From CAYVKM01 sp964452045 (GTDB lineage: Bacteria > Calditrichota > Calditrichia > RBG-13-44-9): 16,205 nt of DNA. Below, in pieces: positions 1-7,688 of this stretch. Each line of letters begins with the position of its first letter. Within the stretch, counting starts at the first letter, position 1. The translations under genes were made by a program, and so were the position numbers. The notes beneath the pieces were generated by a model, which was given only the letters and a program-made list of their open reading frames with translations, did no database searches and was not told where the DNA came from. The DNA is taken from NCBI GenBank assembly GCA_964452045.1, contig CAYVKM010000083.1:1-16205 (forward strand), in the 5' to 3' direction.

Positions 1-1
1 T

Positions 2-424
2 CGCTGGAACGGTGATGCAATAATGGAGAAAATCGGTGGCTTTTCACATTCCGGTAAAACCTGTGCAAAGATTCTTCTGACCACCGATCTGTATTCCGGC
101 GTTTCCCTGAATTACTTTCCTCGGGATTGGCAAGGATTCAGATATCTTGAGTTTTATCTGTTTTCAGAAAATAATCTAAGAATGACCTGTCGGATCCATG
201 ATGATATTCATATCACCAATAGAGAACCTTTTGAGGATCGGCTGAATAAACGGTTGTTTCTTCACCCGGGTTGGAATCATGTGATCATTCCAATTCAGGA
301 AATAGAAAATGCGCCGGCTGGACGAGAGATGAATCTGAAAAAAATAATGAATCTTGGTATTTTTGCCAGCCGCTTATCCTCACCCATTACCGTATTTATA
401 GACGATGTGAGATTAGTTCGATAA
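2..424 (+). CDS. C-terminal fragment of a protein ending in a sugar-binding-like beta-sandwich domain (possibly VanZ-type)
   Basis: The reading frame is open from the first complete codon at position 2 (R-W-N-G-D-A-I before the first internal Met at 23), so this is the 3' end of a gene that starts outside the window; the Met at 23 is probably not the start. About 140 residues are visible. They alternate beta-strand-like segments with polar loops, including SGVSLNYFPRDWQGF, FLHPGWNHVIIPI, GREMNLKKIMNLGIF and a final ITVFIDDVRLV. This pattern resembles CBM11/CIA30-like galactose-binding folds, where the last strand often reads 'iyIDDVRL'. From memory, the same domain is often found at the C-terminus of VanZ-family membrane proteins in FCB genomes, but no membrane segment is visible here. 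The domain class is moderately supported; the identity of the whole protein is a guess. Confidence 0.6.
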   Translation, partial: RWNGDAIMEKIGGFSHSGKTCAKILLTTDLYSGVSLNYFPRDWQGFRYLEFYLFSENNLRMTCRIHDDIHITNREPFEDRLNKRLFLHPGWNHVIIPIQEIENAPAGREMNLKKIMNLGIFASRLSSPITVFIDDVRLVR

Positions 425-586
425 TAGACCATCAGTTTAATCTCATGGTTTCCACATTTCTCAAGTTGGCTATTTATGATGCTGTGTCCGACGAATATTT
501 TTATCTTATTATTTTATATTTCCCCCTTCTCATGTATGATGGCAGATAATTTTTCTTAGCACAGTCAATTTGCCATCACAAATAAT

Positions 587-615
587 TTGTGTTTTTCCAA
601 ATCTGTTTATATAAT
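587..615 (+). promoter_or_regulatory. Candidate sigma70-like promoter for the PAS kinase
   Basis: A perfect TATAAT at 610-615 lies exactly 17 bp after TTGTGT (587-592), which matches only the TTG half of the -35 consensus. Transcription would start near 622, giving a leader of about 235 nt. In such AT-rich DNA a chance TATAAT is not rare, and promoter consensus in FCB lineages can differ from the sigma70 standard, so this is only a candidate. Confidence 0.25.
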
Positions 616-697
616 TATGAAGCAGAGAGAAGCATTTATTACACATTAAGAAAAATATCAATTTTACCTGCATTAGTTTATATAGTTTGAAACAGAG
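605..697 (+). repeat. Pair of imperfect direct repeats upstream of the kinase
   Basis: A segment at 605-627 (begins GTTTATATAATTATG, ends CAGAG) recurs at 676-697 (begins GTTTATATAGTTTG, ends CAGAG), differing by a one-base gap and a few substitutions. The copies are 71 bp apart, close to seven helical turns. They could be paired regulator-binding sites or a chance similarity in AT-rich DNA. The first copy overlaps the candidate -10 box. Confidence 0.3.
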
Positions 698-856
698 TAT
701 TTTTCCGGTTTTAGGATTAAAAGGAAAATTAATTTAAGCTTTAATTTCTGTAACAGTTATTAATCGGAGAAATTCAATAGTTTAAATCTTTCTGTCGATA
801 GTGCTTTTAAAGGTTCAACTCAGTTTACCAAATACTAACCGGGTACTAAAAGACTG

Positions 857-3800
857 ATGAAATCTGTCAAATCTCCAGAAGACCAAATAATTAGCCTCAC
901 CGAAAGCATGAATAAACTCCAGGAGAGTGCAGACAGGTTGCGTCTGTTAGTCGAGAATATTAACGAAGTAATCTATATTGTAGATACCTCGACCGATCCG
1001 TTTAAGGGAAAGGTCGAGTTTATTGGGGCGCAGGTAAAAAATATTATTGGATACGAACCGGAAGAGTTTCTGACCAATCCTCTTTTATGGTTCCAGATTG
1101 TTCATCCCGATGATGTTCCGGATTTAATTGAGGATACTCATAAAATCACCCAGTTAAAAAAACCAATATCCCGGATTTACCGGCTAAAGATAAAAGATTC
1201 TGACGAATACCGGTGGTTTGAGGACAAGGTTGTTCCCCGGCTGGATTCCGAAGGAAATATAAAAGGTTTTTTCGGGGTCGCCAGGGATATTACCCAGAAT
1301 AAAATGACCGAGCAAGCACTTCGGGAAAGTGAAGAAAGATTCCGCACCATTGTGGAAACCGCCCCGAATCTAATCATTATTTCCAATAAAAAGGGTAAGA
1401 ATATTTATGTGAGTCCCAATTGTAAGGAAATTACTGGATATTCTCAAAAGGAACTTTTGGGCAAGGTTAAATGGTGGGTGCACCCGGCTGATAATAAAAA
1501 AGCCCGGAAGCTTTTCGATACTACCTATAAGCAGGGTACAGGTTATAAAAATTTAGAATACAAAGCGGTAAAAAAGAATGGCGATATCTGGTATGCCTCC
1601 AGTTCCTGGAATTCAATTAAAGATGAAAATGGTGAGGTTAGAGGTGTGGTGCTGGAGACCATAGATATTACCGAAAAAAAGAAAGCCGAAGAAGCCTTAT
1701 CCGAAAGTGAAGCCAGGTATCGTTCCGTGGTAGAATCCCAAACCGAATTTATTGTCCGGTGGAAACCGGATGGCACCCGCACCTTTGTTAATGAAGCATA
1801 CTGTCAATATTTTGGCAAATCCTGGGAGGAATTAATCGGGAGCAGCTTTTTTCCCTTAATTGTTGAAGAAGACAAACAGGCGGTAAAGGAGAAAATTACC
1901 AGGCTAAAGCCAAAAAACCCTGTGGAAACGGATGTTCATCGGGTTAAGCGGCCGAATGGAAAAATTGGCTGGCAGGAATGGACGGACCAGGCATTTTTTG
2001 ATGAAAATGGTAAAATAAAGGAGATTCAATCGGTTGGCCGGGACATCACTGAAAAAAAGGAAATTGAGCATCGTTTAGAATTGTCCATTGATATTCTGGA
2101 AAAAGTCAAAGCAATTGTCTTGGTTGCTGATAAAAGTGGTGAAATAATTTATGCCAACCAGGGGGTTAAATCAATATTAGGTTTTGAGAAGGAACAAATC
2201 CTTGGTGATGGTTGGTGGAATTTAACCCGAACCGATGAAAAAATCCGCAAGAAAGAAAAACAGAGAGTCGCCCGGATTGCCTCAGGTAAAACTCCCCCGG
2301 CCAAATCTCCCTCCGAACGTTTGATAAAGGATAGTAAGGGAAGAGACCGATGGTTATTCTGGCAGAGTTCCAGAAATGTTGCTGGATATGCAATGGGGAT
2401 TGGCCATGATATCACTGCACAGAAAATTTCACAAAAAGCACTTACCGAGAGCGAGAACAAGTTCAGAACATTGTATGAATCTGCCGGTGATGCCATATTT
2501 ATTATGAAGGTCGATACTTTTATCGATTGTAATCAGAAAACCTTGGAAATGTTTGGTTGCGAGCGGAAAGATATTATCGGGGAGACCCCGTTCAAATTTT
2601 CGCCGGCCAAACAACCAGATGGGGAGAAATCCGCAAGTAAAGGTCTTAGAAAACTAAAAGGTGCGTTGAAGGGTAAACCGCAAATATTCGAATGGTTGCA
2701 TAAGAAATTGGATGGGACCCCCTTTTACGCCGAGATCAACCTTACCCGTGTGGAATTGAGTACCGGTACTCACGTTCAAGCGATTGTCAGAGATATATCG
2801 GTAAAGAAACAGGCCGAAGTGGCGTTGCGAAACTCTCAGAAAATGTTACAACTTATAATGGACACCATTCCCCAAAGAATTTTCTGGAAAGACAGAAGTT
2901 ATAAATATCTGGGATGTAACAAACCATTTGCCAAAGATGCGGGTTTGAATAGTCCTGAAGAAATTATTGGAAAGCACGATTTTGAGTTATCCTGGAAGGC
3001 CTCTGCCAAATTATACCGGGAAGACGACAAGGAAGTCATGGAGAAAAAAATTGAGAAAATCAATTTTGAGGAACCCCAAAAAAGAACCGATGGCACAAAC
3101 CTCTGGTTGCGTACCTCAAAGAAACCGCTATTGGATGAAAAGGGAAATGTAATAGGTATCTTTGGCAGTTATGAGGATATAACCGAAAGCAAGCTTATCG
3201 AGGAAGCATTAAGAGCTTCTGAGGAAAAATTCTCCAAGGCCTTCCGTTCCAGCCCGGATGTCATCATTATTACCACATCTGAAGGTGGAAAAATAACAGA
3301 AGTTAACGATCGGTTTAGCGAACTTACAGGTTATACGCATACAGAAGCGATTGGTAAAACTTCTCTGGAATTAAATCTGTGGGTGGACCCGGAAGAGAGG
3401 GAAAAATATATATCTGTCCTTTTGAAGGAAGGGCACATTCGCGATTTTGAATCAAAATTCAGAATGAGAAATGGCGAGATACGAATTGCGCTCATGTCGG
3501 GTGAAATCTTAGAAATTAAAAATGAGAAATTTATTTTGGGTACGATTCGGGATATTACTGAACCTAGGGAAGCAGAAGACGCATTGGAAGAAAGCGAGCG
3601 AAGATATAAAATGGCAACGCTGGCCGGGAATGTGGGGGTATGGGATTTCAATCTTACCACCAATGATATTTATGTCGACCCGGTGCTCAAGATGATTTTG
3701 GGTTACGATGACAATGAGATTGAAAATCGCATGGAGGCCTGGTTAGATCTTGTCCATCCCGCAGATAGAAAAAAAGTAATCAGTGAGGCTGAGGCCCTCA

Positions 3801-5131
3801 TCGATGGTAAAATTCCGCATTATGATATTACCTACCGGATGATGCATCGTAACGGAAGTATTCGTTGGTTTCATGCCAGAGGTTCCTTGCATCAGGATGC
3901 TGAAGAAAAAGCTCATCGATTGATTGGAACAAATACCGATATTACCAAGCAAGTACAAACCGAACTGGAAAAAGCAAGTATCCAGTCCCAGCTGATCAGA
4001 GCACAAAAGCTGGAGGCGATTGGCACATTGGCAGGTGGGATCGCTCACGATTTCAATAACCTGCTTACCACTATCCAGGGATATACCGATCTCTCGCTGA
4101 ATTCGGTCCAGGAAAATGAAAGGCTTCATCGAAACCTCAAGCAGATTCAGAAAGCCTCCCGAAAGGCGGCAAACTTAACCAATCAACTTCTATTGTTCAG
4201 CCGAAAACAGGCTATTGAACCATCTTCTCTGAACATCAATGAAATTATAATCAATATACTGCAGCTACTGGATAGAATTATCGGTGAAGACATTTTTATT
4301 CAGACAAATTTTGCGAAGGACATCTGGAAAATCTGGGCTGATGCCGGGAATATGGAACAGATGGTAATGAATATTATCCTGAATGCCCGTGATGCTCTTC
4401 CCAAAGGAGGAAAAATTTCGATTGAAAGTAAAAATGTTGTGGTATCTGAAGATGAGAGTGAACTGATGCCAGACGCCCGGCCCGGCAGATTTGTATGTGT
4501 CGCTTTTCGGGATAACGGCATCGGAATGACCCCAAAAGTTCTGCAGCACATATTTGAGCCTTTCTTTACCACCAAGGAATTAGGAAAAGGCACCGGACTT
4601 GGTCTTTCAGTGGTCTATGGAATACTGCAGCAACATGAGGGATGGATCACGGTTGAGAGCGAACCAAAAAAAGGCAGTGAATTTAAGGTTTATATTCCGG
4701 CTTCATTTATAAAGAGACCAGAAAAAACTGAAGAACAATCCGAGCTCCGGGATTATCACGGTAATGGAGAAATAATCCTGCTGGTGGAGGATGAAGAGGG
4801 TATCCGGGAATTTGCCGCCGGAATATTGGAAGAATACGGGTATAAAGTGTTGAGAGCAGACTCCTTTGGTTCAGCCATGCAACAATTCGAAGAAAATAGG
4901 GATAAAATCGACCTGATTTTTTCTGATGTGGTTTTACCCGACAAAAGCGGTTTGGAGCTGGTTAAGGATTTACTGAAGCAGAAAAAAGATGTTGCCGTAT
5001 TGCTAACCAGCGGATATACCGGTGATAAGTCCAATTGGAATATCATTCAGAAAAAAGGCTATCGTTTTCTGAAGAAACCGTTTGCCCTCCTGGAGTTGCT
5101 AAAGGCAGTCCACCGTTCCCTCGAAGAATAA
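857..5131 (+). CDS. Soluble hybrid sensor histidine kinase with eight PAS domains and a C-terminal receiver
   Basis: A 1424-residue hybrid two-component kinase. Eight PAS/PAC units run head to tail, each ending in a D-I-T/S signature whose Asp falls at residues 144, 270, 396, 518, 646, 774, 899 and 1028, a period of 122-129. Short helical linkers of the type 'eALreSEerFr' join them. A dimerisation/phosphoacceptor domain follows, with motif GIAHDFNN and phosphoacceptor His1064. The ATPase domain has an N box (Asn1176), DNGIGM (from Asp1219), FEPFFTTK and GTGLGL (1245-1250). The receiver, about 1305-1424, has acidic-pocket residues E1311/D1312/E1313, phospho-Asp1357, Thr1384 and Lys1407. I see no signal peptide or membrane span, so it should sense cytoplasmic or membrane-permeant signals. 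No separate DNA-binding response regulator is visible nearby, so its output is unknown. The start ATG has only a weak upstream Shine-Dalgarno sequence. The PAS ligands cannot be told. Confidence 0.95.
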   Translation: MKSVKSPEDQIISLTESMNKLQESADRLRLLVENINEVIYIVDTSTDPFKGKVEFIGAQVKNIIGYEPEEFLTNPLLWFQIVHPDDVPDLIEDTHKITQLKKPISRIYRLKIKDSDEYRWFEDKVVPRLDSEGNIKGFFGVARDITQNKMTEQALRESEERFRTIVETAPNLIIISNKKGKNIYVSPNCKEITGYSQKELLGKVKWWVHPADNKKARKLFDTTYKQGTGYKNLEYKAVKKNGDIWYASSSWNSIKDENGEVRGVVLETIDITEKKKAEEALSESEARYRSVVESQTEFIVRWKPDGTRTFVNEAYCQYFGKSWEELIGSSFFPLIVEEDKQAVKEKITRLKPKNPVETDVHRVKRPNGKIGWQEWTDQAFFDENGKIKEIQSVGRDITEKKEIEHRLELSIDILEKVKAIVLVADKSGEIIYANQGVKSILGFEKEQILGDGWWNLTRTDEKIRKKEKQRVARIASGKTPPAKSPSERLIKDSKGRDRWLFWQSSRNVAGYAMGIGHDITAQKISQKALTESENKFRTLYESAGDAIFIMKVDTFIDCNQKTLEMFGCERKDIIGETPFKFSPAKQPDGEKSASKGLRKLKGALKGKPQIFEWLHKKLDGTPFYAEINLTRVELSTGTHVQAIVRDISVKKQAEVALRNSQKMLQLIMDTIPQRIFWKDRSYKYLGCNKPFAKDAGLNSPEEIIGKHDFELSWKASAKLYREDDKEVMEKKIEKINFEEPQKRTDGTNLWLRTSKKPLLDEKGNVIGIFGSYEDITESKLIEEALRASEEKFSKAFRSSPDVIIITTSEGGKITEVNDRFSELTGYTHTEAIGKTSLELNLWVDPEEREKYISVLLKEGHIRDFESKFRMRNGEIRIALMSGEILEIKNEKFILGTIRDITEPREAEDALEESERRYKMATLAGNVGVWDFNLTTNDIYVDPVLKMILGYDDNEIENRMEAWLDLVHPADRKKVISEAEALIDGKIPHYDITYRMMHRNGSIRWFHARGSLHQDAEEKAHRLIGTNTDITKQVQTELEKASIQSQLIRAQKLEAIGTLAGGIAHDFNNLLTTIQGYTDLSLNSVQENERLHRNLKQIQKASRKAANLTNQLLLFSRKQAIEPSSLNINEIIINILQLLDRIIGEDIFIQTNFAKDIWKIWADAGNMEQMVMNIILNARDALPKGGKISIESKNVVVSEDESELMPDARPGRFVCVAFRDNGIGMTPKVLQHIFEPFFTTKELGKGTGLGLSVVYGILQQHEGWITVESEPKKGSEFKVYIPASFIKRPEKTEEQSELRDYHGNGEIILLVEDEEGIREFAAGILEEYGYKVLRADSFGSAMQQFEENRDKIDLIFSDVVLPDKSGLELVKDLLKQKKDVAVLLTSGYTGDKSNWNIIQKKGYRFLKKPFALLELLKAVHRSLEE

Positions 5132-5465
5132 GCATTTTGAATTTTCTGCATTTGTTGGTATAATTTATTGGATCATGGTAGTACTTTATTTCTTGCCGGA
5201 ATTTTACTTCTTTAAACGTGTCAGCAATATATTAATGTGAGCTATTATGTTAATAGTTGAAAAACTTCATGAATTGAAATATACTAGTTTTAAAATAATT
5301 ATGTCATCCTGTCCCTCCGGTGCAGGATCGGGATCTGAAATCACCTAAATAAGATGCTGAAATGAATTCAGCATAACACTAACTACAGAATTTGACATAT
5401 ACGGCGCACTTTTAGGACAACACATTATTGTCATTGATTTAATCAAAAATGTTTAAAGGTTTTTG
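5132..5465. other. Intergenic spacer between kinase and symporter
   Basis: No gene is seen in these 334 bases. The spacer carries the GTCATCCTG-type repeat (5303-5377). It also has a perfect TTGACA (5392-5397) without a good -10 box at standard spacing, and a small inverted repeat GACAA/TTGTC (5416-5420 and 5428-5432) upstream of the symporter. The length and the repeat argue against simple co-transcription of kinase and symporter. Confidence 0.5.
5303..5377. repeat. GTCATCCTG-type palindromic intergenic repeat
   Basis: Two hairpins sit back to back. The left one is ATCCTG (5306-5311) and CAGGAT (5323-5328) with an 11-nt loop; the right one is TGCTGAA (5355-5361) and TTCAGCA (5367-5373) with loop ATGAA. 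The outer ends, GTCATCCTG and CAGCATAAC, are themselves an imperfect inverted repeat (7 of 9 positions). This matches my memory of a REP/MITE-like family, 'GTCATCCTGAA...CAGGATCT', dispersed in Bacteroidota/FCB genomes. There is no coding potential. As folded RNA it could also act as a weak terminator or mRNA-end stabiliser for the kinase transcript. Confidence 0.65.
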
Positions 5466-7103
5466 ATGAATTATCTGGACTGGATTGTAATAGTAATTTA
5501 TTTGCTGGGTGTAATACTTCTGGCGCTCTATTTTAACCGGCATCAGAACGATACCGAGGATTATTATCTGGGAGGCAGAAAAATAAAATGGTGGCAATCC
5601 GGTGCTTCAACCATGGCCACTCAATTGGGCGCGATCAGTTTCGTCTCGGCACCAGCCTTTGTTGCCCTTAAAGAAAATGGCGGTCTGAAGTGGTTGAGCT
5701 ATGAATTTGGTGTTCCGCTTGCCTTAATATTGGTGATGGCTGTTATTATTCCGGTTTTGCATCAAAAACATTATGTAAGCATTTATCAGTTTCTGGAGGA
5801 CCGGTTTGATGCCGGGACCCGCTCCCTGGTTAGTTTTCTGTTCCAGTTGGGCCGGGGACTGGCCACCGCTGTGGCTATTCTGGCCGGTGGGCTGGTTTTA
5901 TCTACTGCTTTAAATATATCTACCCCGACTGCTATTATATTGATTGGATCGGTAACTGTTATTTATGACGCACTGGGTGGAATTCGGGTGGTGATTCTGA
6001 GCGATGTTTTACAGATGGTTATAATTATTGCCGGGATCCTTATCTGTGGGTATGTTGCTTTCTCGATTGTTGGATTTGAAACGACATTCTCTACTATTTC
6101 CGCCGACCGGTTACAGGTTTTCGATTTCACCCATTTCGGTGTTGCTGAAGGAGAGGCCTATGCTTTCTGGCCGATGCTCATCGGGGGAATTCTCCTCTAC
6201 GCATCGTACTACGGAACCGACCAAAGTCAGGTGCAGCGGGAATTATCGGTCGGGCATGTGGATGAGGTTCGCAAATCCCTGATCGTGAATGCGGTTGGCC
6301 GGTTCCCGTTGGTACTATCCTATTGTCTGATGGGTCTATTCGTTGGGGCAGTATTCGCACAGCCGGAATCCTTAAGCCGGATTGGTTCGGCGCTGGGTGT
6401 TTCAACAAACCAGGTCAGTCAGATCCTGCAGCACGATCCGGACCGGATGATTCCCATGTTTATTGTCAGCTTTCTTCCCAACGGACTGATTGGTTTCATC
6501 TTCATCGCTATTATGGCGGCTTTAATGTCCAGCCTGGATTCCGGATTGAATTCCCTTAGTGCGGTGACCATGAAAGATTTTTACCAGCGTTATATCCGTC
6601 CGGAGGCTGCCGAAAAACATTACCTGATCGTTTCCAAATTAATCACCCTTTCCTGGGGTATTTTCTGCGTCTCGGCCGCCCTGCTGTTTTATGAAATCAG
6701 TGAAGCCACCCGGCAGACCACCATTGTGTTGATAAATGCCATCGGCAGTACTTTATATGGCCCGATCCTGGCAGCGTTTCTGGTGGGTATGTTCGTAAAA
6801 AAAATGAAGCCAGGTTCCATTAAAATAGGCATCATTTCCGGAATTCTGGTTAATCTGTTAGTCTGGATTTTAACTCCCATCTCCTGGTTGTGGTGGAATG
6901 TGATCGGTTTTGTGATTACCGTGGGTGTTGCATTTTTCATGGAAAAATTAATTCTTAACCGTTTGGAACGTCCTGCTTTCGTATTGCCACAGATTGTTTC
7001 CGAAAGACATTCTTCCGGTTATTGGGGTCGTCTGTACTGGGTGATCACTGCCTATTTTTTTCTGATTATTGCCATTTCTCTGGTTATTGAGCATTTGTCC
7101 TGA
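5466..7103 (+). CDS. Sodium:solute symporter (SSS family)
   Basis: A 545-residue polytopic inner-membrane protein of the sodium/solute symporter family (LeuT fold), expected to couple Na+ entry to solute uptake. A TTG lies directly before the ATG, but the ATG at 5466 is the better start, with AAAGG (5455-5459) six bases upstream. The N-terminus (DWIVIVIYLLGVILLALYF) is the first hydrophobic helix. It is followed by the family pattern YYLGGRKIKWWQSGASTMAT and GAISFVSAPAF in the first core helix. YDALGGIRVVILSDVLQ is the SSS signature block. The core-helix-8 motif SSLDSGLNS, with Ser355/Ser356 where family members bind Na+, precedes a D-F-Y. I estimate 13-14 membrane spans and usual family length. 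The substrate cannot be assigned; iodide/monocarboxylate-type, sugar and other subgroups share these motifs. Confidence 0.93.
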   Translation: MNYLDWIVIVIYLLGVILLALYFNRHQNDTEDYYLGGRKIKWWQSGASTMATQLGAISFVSAPAFVALKENGGLKWLSYEFGVPLALILVMAVIIPVLHQKHYVSIYQFLEDRFDAGTRSLVSFLFQLGRGLATAVAILAGGLVLSTALNISTPTAIILIGSVTVIYDALGGIRVVILSDVLQMVIIIAGILICGYVAFSIVGFETTFSTISADRLQVFDFTHFGVAEGEAYAFWPMLIGGILLYASYYGTDQSQVQRELSVGHVDEVRKSLIVNAVGRFPLVLSYCLMGLFVGAVFAQPESLSRIGSALGVSTNQVSQILQHDPDRMIPMFIVSFLPNGLIGFIFIAIMAALMSSLDSGLNSLSAVTMKDFYQRYIRPEAAEKHYLIVSKLITLSWGIFCVSAALLFYEISEATRQTTIVLINAIGSTLYGPILAAFLVGMFVKKMKPGSIKIGIISGILVNLLVWILTPISWLWWNVIGFVITVGVAFFMEKLILNRLERPAFVLPQIVSERHSSGYWGRLYWVITAYFFLIIAISLVIEHLS

Positions 7104-7322
7104 AGTGATTATTGTTTTAGTTTTCATTCAATTGCTTATGAAAGGAATTAATCTTCATGACTGTTCCCTTAATTCATAAAATTGATCAAATCAAAGTCAT
7201 TCCTTTAAACGTTTACTCAATTCGGGACAAAAATATGAAATGTAACTAATGCAAAATTGTACTTTTGGGGCAGTTATCTTTAGCGATCAAGATTATACTT
7301 TTAGTTCTAAAGACGCTTATGC

Positions 7323-7452
7323 TGTCATTGCGAGACATTGATGTCGTGGCAATCTCCATGTTCTTGATCTGAATCTTGAGAGCGAAAATATTGCAAAAAT
7401 CTTGATGGGATTGCTTCGTCATTCCGCAACCGCGGAACTCCTCGCAATGACA
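7323..7452. repeat. GTCATTGCGAG...CTCGCAATGAC inverted-repeat element
   Basis: The 12-bp ends TGTCATTGCGAG (7323-7334) and CTCGCAATGACA (7441-7452) are perfect reverse complements bounding a 130-bp element. Internal segments also pair partly (GGCAATCTC on the left, GGGATTGCTTCG on the right), and a perfect hairpin TTCCGC-aacc-GCGGAA lies at 7422-7437. It has no open frame, so it is a non-autonomous MITE/REP-like element. From memory, 'GTCATTGCGAG' repeats recur between genes in many unrelated bacterial genomes; how they move is not settled as far as I know. Confidence 0.8.
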
Positions 7453-7673
7453 ATTATTTTTACTCTAAATCAAAATTACAAAAGTTAATGTGCTAAATCG
7501 TTTTCTTAATCAATACAAATTCTAGAACTATCTTTTGTGAAACGCTATGAACAAACCAACTTAAGGGATAAAACCCAAACTTTTTTTGATCATGCCCGTA
7601 AGTCAAAAAGTTGGGTCGAGAGGTGTCATGAAGAAAACATCAGGATAAACACCGGACAGACCATATAATTATT

Positions 7674-7680
7674 GAGAGGA
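7674..7680 (+). promoter_or_regulatory. Shine-Dalgarno site fixing the repeat-protein start
   Basis: GAGAGGA ends eight bases before the ATG at 7689. The next in-frame ATG (7740), which would give a more compact signal peptide, has no such site. This supports the upstream start and an unusually long basic N-region. Confidence 0.7.
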
Positions 7681-7688
7681 ACACCATC

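Larger units (their letters stand above)
425..856. other. AT-rich intergenic region upstream of the kinase
   Basis: These 432 bases hold no convincing gene. The region is strongly AT-rich and is probably the leader of the kinase gene. It contains a sigma70-like promoter candidate (587-615) and a pair of similar 22-23-bp direct repeats (605-627 and 676-697), listed separately. No clear intrinsic terminator for the left-edge gene is seen. Confidence 0.6.
7104..7688. other. Intergenic region upstream of the repeat protein
   Basis: These 585 bases hold no credible gene. They contain the GTCATTGCGAG element (7323-7452). Just after the symporter, GAATTAA and TTAATTC form a 7-bp inverted repeat (about 7145-7175) with no clean T-run, so I do not call it a terminator. 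A Shine-Dalgarno site at the right end belongs to the next gene. Confidence 0.5.

Noticed and set aside
271..549. Plus-strand open frame overlapping the left-edge gene
   Set aside because: It overlaps the end of the real frame in a different phase, runs into AT-rich intergenic DNA and shows no domain.
7323..7452. A structured RNA gene or riboswitch
   Set aside because: The perfect terminal inverted repeats and lack of a downstream gene at the right distance fit a dispersed DNA repeat better than a leader RNA.
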